From Eubacteriales bacterium (GTDB lineage: Bacteria; Bacillota_A; Clostridia; Lachnospirales; Lachnospiraceae), in the NCBI GenBank assembly GCA_030527765.1, contig JAUNAE010000101.1, positions 1 through 10,710 on the forward strand: DNA of 10,710 nt. The letters run 5' to 3'. Made by a program: the position numbers and the translations under genes. The notes under the pieces are model-generated. The model saw only the letters and a program-made list of their open reading frames with translations. It was not told the origin of the DNA and ran no database searches. Of this stretch, positions 7,030-10,710 are shown one piece after another. Every line of letters begins with the position of its first letter. The stretch's first letter is position 1.

Positions 7030-7122
7030 GTGGCAAAGCGGATTGCGAATGACCATTATCCTAAAACATTAATTGACGGGACTGTGACTTATAGTTTACA
7101 TGACCTTGGAGAGGGTCCCTAA
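7030..7122 (+). CDS. Possible 30-codon leader ORF
   Basis: GTG 7030 to TAA 7120 encodes 30 residues with a protein-like composition (AKRIANDHYPKTLIDG then TVTYSLHDLGEGP). It lies wholly in the leader after the promoter at 6976-7004, 36 nt before the next gene. AGGAG (7022-7026) is only 3 nt from the GTG, which is too close for good initiation. No family is recognised. It could be a leader peptide, the relic of a longer gene, or chance. Confidence 0.2.
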   Translation: MAKRIANDHYPKTLIDGTVTYSLHDLGEGP

Positions 7123-7157
7123 AAACTACTACTATATAATGTGAGGTTGATACAAAT

Positions 7158-8477
7158 ATGAAGAAGCGTAATAAGAGAATTTTTTCCATGCTGTTGTCCG
7201 GTATGACAGCTCTTACCCTTATGACAGGAAGCGGTGCGATTTCCATTATGGCGGAGACGACTGCAGAGGAGAGCGCAGCAGAGAATACAGACGATACAAA
7301 GACAGAGGAAACAGCAGAGGATGCTGCTGAGGAGAATAAGGAAGAGACGGATGCAGAGTCCGATACAACGGACAAAGAAGACGAAACAGCAGAAACAGAT
7401 GCAGACGCTTCTGAAGCAGATAAGACAGACGACACGAAGACAGATGATGAGAAAACTGAGGACGCGGATGCTGAAGAGACAGACGCCATCGATTATGAAT
7501 TCGAAAATGTAACTCGTCCGGAGTATTCTGCACTGGATTATGTGAAGCTTGGTGAATACAAAGGTCTCACCATGGATAAGACAGAGGTTTCCGTGACCGA
7601 TGAAGAGATTGAGACGGCCATGAACCAGAAAGTGACCACAGATGACTACGAGGAGCTTTCCGAAGGAGAAGTTCAGAGTGGGGATATTGCGAACATCAAT
7701 TATGTGGGAACGATGGACGGCGAGGAATTCGACGGAGGCAGTGCAGATAACTATGATCTGACCATCGGTTCCAACTCCTTTATCGAAGGATTCGAAGATG
7801 GACTGATCGGTGTTAAGATCGGAGAGACCGTTGACCTGGATCTGACTTTCCCGGAAAACTATTATGAAGAGATGGCAGGAAAAGCAGTTACCTTCAAAGT
7901 AACGGTGAATTCTGTGAAGCGTGCTCCGGAGATGACCGATGAGCTGGCTGCAAAGATTACAGAGGATGAGTGCAAAGATGTGAAGAGTCTTCGCGAATCC
8001 GTGGAAAAAGAGCTCCTGGAGACAAAGGAAAAAGAAAAGCTTACAGAAGTGAAGAGCAGTCTTTTGAATCAGGTTATGGAGAATTCTGAGATCTCCGAGT
8101 ATCCGGAAGAACTGATTGCCTTCGGAACTGCAAACTACCGCAATTACTACAAAATGTATGCGCAGTACTATGGAGTAACCTTTGAGGAATTCCTTACAAC
8201 ATATATGGGAACGACAGAAGAAGACTTTGAGACAACTGTTCGCACCAATGTGGAGAATGGTTTTAACGAAGAACTGTACCTTGGAGCCATCGCAGAGACA
8301 GAAAAAATTGAAGTCACAGACGAGATTTTCCAGGAGAAGGCAGAGGAACTTGCAAAAGAGTACGGATTTGAAACTGCAGAGGAGTTCATTACAAACTATG
8401 GAGAGCAGGAAATCCGCATAGTTGTCCGTAATAACCTGGTATATGACTTCCTTATGGAGCAGGCGAAAGAAGCTTGA
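7158..8477 (+). CDS. Secreted FKBP-type prolyl isomerase, trigger-factor-like chaperone
   Basis: The 439-residue protein has a signal peptide (MKKRNKRIF, a hydrophobic core, cleavage near IMA|E at 32). No lipobox Cys is present, so it is probably released or wall-associated rather than a lipoprotein. Residues about 33-116 are a low-complexity linker of Glu, Asp, Thr and Ala. After a short N-terminal segment, an FKBP domain spans about 175-255 (GDIANINYVGTMDGEEFDGG, then IGSNSFIEGFEDGLIGVKIGE, then AGKAVTFKVTVNSV). The rest (about 256-439) is helical and resembles the trigger-factor C-terminal chaperone arm. Cytoplasmic trigger factor has a ribosome-binding N-domain and no signal peptide. This is therefore an exported relative that may fold secreted proteins, by analogy with PrsA. 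The start has GAGG at 7143-7146 and follows a strong promoter. It is probably cotranscribed with the gene 78 nt downstream. Confidence 0.88.
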   Translation: MKKRNKRIFSMLLSGMTALTLMTGSGAISIMAETTAEESAAENTDDTKTEETAEDAAEENKEETDAESDTTDKEDETAETDADASEADKTDDTKTDDEKTEDADAEETDAIDYEFENVTRPEYSALDYVKLGEYKGLTMDKTEVSVTDEEIETAMNQKVTTDDYEELSEGEVQSGDIANINYVGTMDGEEFDGGSADNYDLTIGSNSFIEGFEDGLIGVKIGETVDLDLTFPENYYEEMAGKAVTFKVTVNSVKRAPEMTDELAAKITEDECKDVKSLRESVEKELLETKEKEKLTEVKSSLLNQVMENSEISEYPEELIAFGTANYRNYYKMYAQYYGVTFEEFLTTYMGTTEEDFETTVRTNVENGFNEELYLGAIAETEKIEVTDEIFQEKAEELAKEYGFETAEEFITNYGEQEIRIVVRNNLVYDFLMEQAKEA

Positions 8478-8555
8478 TGATGGGCAGGAAGCCTGTATTC
8501 ATGAGTGAGCGAGTATGCTTGCGATGTTGAAAATGTGATTATTGGGAGGGAAAGT

Positions 8556-9509
8556 ATGAGAAAAGTAACGGCACTTATTGCGGCAGCAGCAATGACTGCA
8601 GCACTTTTTACCGGAAGCACGGTTCAGGCAGGAGATTTCAGCTATGCTGATCTTTCCAACACGAGTTTCTCATTTTCCAGTGGAGTTGGAGCATGGGGAA
8701 CGGGTATGGAAATTTCTTCAGATGGAACCTTCAGTGGAAATTATCATGATACAGATGCCGGATCGAGTGGAGACGGATATAATGGAACGGTCTATTACAG
8801 TGATTTCCGTGGAAAGCTGGGGGAATTGACGAAGATCAGTGAGAACGTCTATGAGGCACAGATCACGAAATTCCAGATTAAGAATGAAAAAGACTCATCC
8901 GAAATCAAGGATGGTATGCTATACAAGTATACCCTCCCTTATGGCTTGCTGGATGCTGACGGTGAAAAGCCTGCTTCCAAGCTGACGTTTTATTTGAAAG
9001 GAACCGATGTTTCGACTCTTCCGGAGTCTTTTAGCATGTGGGCACTCTCGTACACATACAATAATAAGACAATTCTTGAGGAGTGCTGTATTCATAATAG
9101 TGAAGCAGACCATTGGTTTATTGGTTATGCCAAGGAGGAGACTTCCGGGGAGGCAGGTTCTGATAGCAGTTCCGCAAGTACATCTTATCCGGAGCCCTGG
9201 AACACCAAGCTGCAGAATGCACTCCAGCGTGAGGAACAGCTGAAGGCAAGTTATCAGAGCAGCCAGTCTGGTAACGATCGATTTTCCATCAGTTCTCAGC
9301 TTTATCTGGATGTGTGGGATGCCCTCTTGAATGAAATCTGGCAGTCTTATTCGGAGGGAACCAAGGATCAGCTTCGTCCAAGTGAGATCGACTGGATTAA
9401 CAGAAAGGATTCAGAAGTGGCGTCCTATTCGGATCAGGCAGAAGGCTATATGCGGGGAGCAGAATTGACCAAACAGCAGGTGTATGTACTGCTTCAGTAT
9501 GTGAATTAG
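8556..9509 (+). CDS. Secreted protein with an LprI-like (DUF1311-type) C-terminal domain
   Basis: The 317-residue protein has a clear signal peptide (MRKVTALIAAAAM..., cleavage near VQA|G at 25). Residues about 26-190 form a domain I cannot name securely. It begins FSFSSGVGAWGTGMEISSDG and has a conserved-looking pattern (GTFSGNYHDTDAG, then YNGTVYYSDFRGKLGEL). Adjacent Cys residues occur in LEECCIHN. A Ser/Gly linker (about 192-212) leads to a helical C-terminal part (LDVWDALLNEIWQSY...LRPSEIDWINRKDSEV) that matches the style of LprI/DUF1311 domains. The founding LprI is a lysozyme inhibitor, but that role is not established for clostridial proteins. ATG 8556 is chosen for GGGAGGG 5 nt upstream. 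An in-frame start at 8505 would precede the signal peptide with a non-signal extension. It lies 78 nt after the FKBP/TF gene with no terminator between. Confidence 0.78.
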   Translation: MRKVTALIAAAAMTAALFTGSTVQAGDFSYADLSNTSFSFSSGVGAWGTGMEISSDGTFSGNYHDTDAGSSGDGYNGTVYYSDFRGKLGELTKISENVYEAQITKFQIKNEKDSSEIKDGMLYKYTLPYGLLDADGEKPASKLTFYLKGTDVSTLPESFSMWALSYTYNNKTILEECCIHNSEADHWFIGYAKEETSGEAGSDSSSASTSYPEPWNTKLQNALQREEQLKASYQSSQSGNDRFSISSQLYLDVWDALLNEIWQSYSEGTKDQLRPSEIDWINRKDSEVASYSDQAEGYMRGAELTKQQVYVLLQYVN

Positions 9510-9520
9510 TCGCAGGGGTA

Positions 9521-9565
9521 GCCGCAGGGACGGGGCTTTTGGCACGGTATCGGAGACTTTGCTGA
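9521..9565. repeat. Dispersed intergenic repeat, diverged copy 3
   Basis: GGGACGGGGCTTTTGGCACG (9527-9546) matches the 5' block of copies 1 and 2 except for two bases. ACTTTGCTGAGGGCCAA (about 9555-9571 region) resembles their 3' block ACTTGCTATAGGGCAAA. The middle is shorter and unrelated. It begins about a dozen bases after the stop codon of the LprI-like gene. Confidence 0.55.
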
Positions 9566-9629
9566 GGGCCAACTTCAGAGTAATATAAGTGTTCTATCAA
9601 TGGACATTCGGACAATGGAGTTTCACAAA

Positions 9630-9693
9630 GGGGTCGTTGCAAAATAGATGGTTAGTCATCTATTTGCAGCAGCTCCTTTTTTAGCTGCTTTTT
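9630..9693 (+). terminator. Strong terminator with a second overlapping hairpin
   Basis: The main hairpin is GGGGTCGTTGCAAAATAGATG (9630-9650) against CATCTATTTGCAGCAGCTCC (9657-9676): about 20 pairs with one bulge, one mismatch and three G-U pairs, then six Ts (9677-9682). A second hairpin, AGCAGCT (9668-9674) against AGCTGCT (9683-9689), reuses the 3' side of the first and is followed by TTTT. The two cannot form fully at the same time. It ends the FKBP/TF-LprI unit. Confidence 0.8.
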
Positions 9694-9712
9694 CAAAAGA
9701 ATTGAGCATGCC

Positions 9713-9741
9713 TTGACAGCTATGAAAATGAGTGATACGTT
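9713..9741 (+). promoter_or_regulatory. Candidate promoter for the Rpn-family gene
   Basis: A perfect -35 TTGACA (9713-9718) is followed after 17 nt by TACGTT (9736-9741), a weak -10 that keeps the key T, A and final T. It lies just after the preceding terminator and would give a leader of about 240 nt. Confidence 0.45.
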
Positions 9742-9817
9742 TTTTATAAGCAAAAGATTTCACGTCATAGGATGAATGCGAATGTAAGCATTTGTCTCAT
9801 TTCAAACACTTCTCTTA

Positions 9818-9989
9818 TGAAGCACTCGCTTCAACGAAATCCTGCTTAATACAACTTAATAAGAGCAGGAACAGAGTGAGAAAATGGTATGAATGATGAA
9901 CCATTTGCAAGGAAAATTCTCGAAGAAGAATTTTCAAAGAGAAATTTTCTAGGAAGGTTTGTTCCTGCACCCTAAAAGGAGGAACAGAC
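9818..9989 (+). promoter_or_regulatory. Structured leader of the Rpn-family gene, possible switch
   Basis: This leader has several complementary segments. Hairpin TGAAGC/GCTTCA spans 9818-9833. Segment A CCTGCT (9841-9846) pairs with part of B AGCAGGAACA (9864-9873). B also pairs with C TGTTCCTGC (9960-9968, 9 bp). C also pairs with D AGGAACA (9980-9986), which overlaps the Shine-Dalgarno AGGAGG (9977-9982). Inside B-C lie hairpins AAATGGT/ACCATTT (9882-9906) and GAAAATTCT/AGAATTTTC (9912-9935). B-C pairing leaves the ribosome site free and C-D pairing hides it. It matches no riboswitch class I can name, and regulation is inferred. Confidence 0.4.
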
Positions 9990-10710
9990 ATGAATGGAAA
10001 AGAAAATCGAAAAGTTAAAGACAGTGTTTTTGTGGATTTGTTTTTCACAGATGAAACAGCTGAGGCAAATGAGCGCTCACTGTACGAAGCAATCAGCGGT
10101 CACACAAAGTTGGAACCGGACTGCAAGATCCGAAAGTTTAGGGTTGATCAACAGATTTACATGAATTTTCAAAATGATGTTTCATTTGAAGTGGACCAGA
10201 AGGTTATTGTATTCGGAGAACATCAATCCACGGTCAATATGAACATGCCATTACGGTATCTGATGATCTGTGGAAGAGTGTATGAGATGTTAATTCCGGT
10301 GAGGGCACGATACAAACGCGGTCAGGTGAAAATTCAGAGACCGGAATTCTATACTTTTTATAATGGAGAAAATTTCACGGAGAAAGAGAGAGTACTCAAG
10401 TTATCGGATGCGTTTATTACGGAGAAATCCAATGCAGAGGTACCTTCTGTGGAATTGATTGTGCGAGTAATAAATATCAACCCTGCAGCACATCATGAAA
10501 TCCTGGATAAGTGTCCGGTGTTGAAGGAGTACGGACAGTTTATTGATACAGTAAGAAAATATCAAAAGGAAGGATACGACGAGCCGTATAAACATGCGAT
10601 ACAGGAATGTATGGACAATGGAATTCTGACGGAATATCTACGACGAAGAGGAAGCGAGGTGGAAAATATGCTGATGACAGAATATGACTACAAAACAGAC
10701 ATCGAAGTTC
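9990..10710 (+). CDS. Rpn-family PD-(D/E)XK nuclease/putative transposase (3' partial)
   Basis: 240 codons are visible before the window ends. It starts MNGKENRKVKDSVFVDLFFT, typical of Rpn-family proteins (recombination-promoting nuclease, formerly annotated as transposase_31 or PD-(D/E)XK transposase). The nuclease core appears intact: D63 in NDVSFEV and E77/Q79 in FGEHQST, followed by NMNMPLRYL. Later family motifs are PEFYTFYNG, LKLSDAF, ELIVRVININ, HHEILDKCPVLKEYGQFI, ECMDNGILTEYL and MLMTEYDYKTDIEV. Family members are usually about 290-330 residues, so perhaps 50-90 residues lie beyond the edge. AGGAGG 7 nt upstream fixes ATG 9990. In E. coli, RpnA is a DNA endonuclease that promotes RecA-independent recombination; clostridial relatives are often multicopy and may have defence or genome-rearrangement roles. 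No terminal inverted repeats are seen on the visible side. Confidence 0.88.
   Translation, partial: MNGKENRKVKDSVFVDLFFTDETAEANERSLYEAISGHTKLEPDCKIRKFRVDQQIYMNFQNDVSFEVDQKVIVFGEHQSTVNMNMPLRYLMICGRVYEMLIPVRARYKRGQVKIQRPEFYTFYNGENFTEKERVLKLSDAFITEKSNAEVPSVELIVRVININPAAHHEILDKCPVLKEYGQFIDTVRKYQKEGYDEPYKHAIQECMDNGILTEYLRRRGSEVENMLMTEYDYKTDIEV

Noticed and set aside
7061..7489. Minus-strand Ser/Val-rich open frame opposite the FKBP/TF gene
   Set aside because: The composition is the reverse-strand image of the GAN-rich acidic linker. It has no ribosome site.
130..9575. The G-rich repeats as a CRISPR array
   Set aside because: Copies are kilobases apart, not regularly spaced, and no cas genes are present.
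9990..10710. The Rpn-family gene as part of an insertion sequence
   Set aside because: No terminal inverted repeats or target duplication are visible upstream, and the family is not known to move as a classical insertion sequence. The right side is outside the window.

Overview
The window looks like chromosome from a Gram-positive anaerobe of the Clostridia, most likely a Lachnospiraceae-type gut bacterium. This is inferred from strong AGGAGG ribosome sites, moderate GC with purine-rich coding strands, a BspA-like leucine-rich-repeat surface protein with FN3 domains, a secreted trigger-factor/FKBP protein with an acidic linker, an LprI-like secreted protein and an Rpn-family PD-(D/E)XK gene. 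No species can be named from the sequence alone.

Layout from left to right. (1) 1-61 is the apparent tail of an upstream gene, closed by a hairpin terminator (73-119) and followed by a 66-bp dispersed repeat (130-195). (2) 378-4385 (+) encodes a 1335-residue secreted protein with four leucine-rich modules and five FN3-like domains. (3) A near-perfect 41-nt bidirectional terminator (4480-4520) separates it from a convergent type II toxin-antitoxin pair (minus strand, 4522-5174), which has its own promoter and a palindrome at the expected transcription start. (4) A second copy of the 66-bp repeat (5284-5349) and another hairpin (5364-5396) come before alanine dehydrogenase (ald, minus strand, 5509-6624). 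A duplicated palindromic element lies upstream of ald. (5) A 530-bp divergent intergenic region holds a strong promoter (6976-7004) for the gene pair at 7158-8477 (secreted FKBP/trigger-factor-like chaperone) and 8556-9509 (LprI-like secreted protein). (6) After a third, diverged repeat copy and a strong terminator (9630-9693), a roughly 240-nt leader precedes an Rpn-family nuclease gene that runs off the window end (9990 onward).

Three products are predicted to be exported: the BspA-like protein, the FKBP/TF protein and the LprI-like protein. The FKBP/TF protein is a plausible extracytoplasmic foldase for such exported proteins, but that link is inference. Ald interconverts alanine and pyruvate and looks independent of its neighbours. 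The toxin-antitoxin pair, the Rpn gene and the dispersed repeats give the window an accessory character.

The most interesting structure not explained by ordinary genes is the leader before the Rpn gene. It has a chain of mutually exclusive complementary segments, the last of which can cover the Shine-Dalgarno sequence. Next are the three-copy intergenic repeat and the duplicated palindrome upstream of ald.
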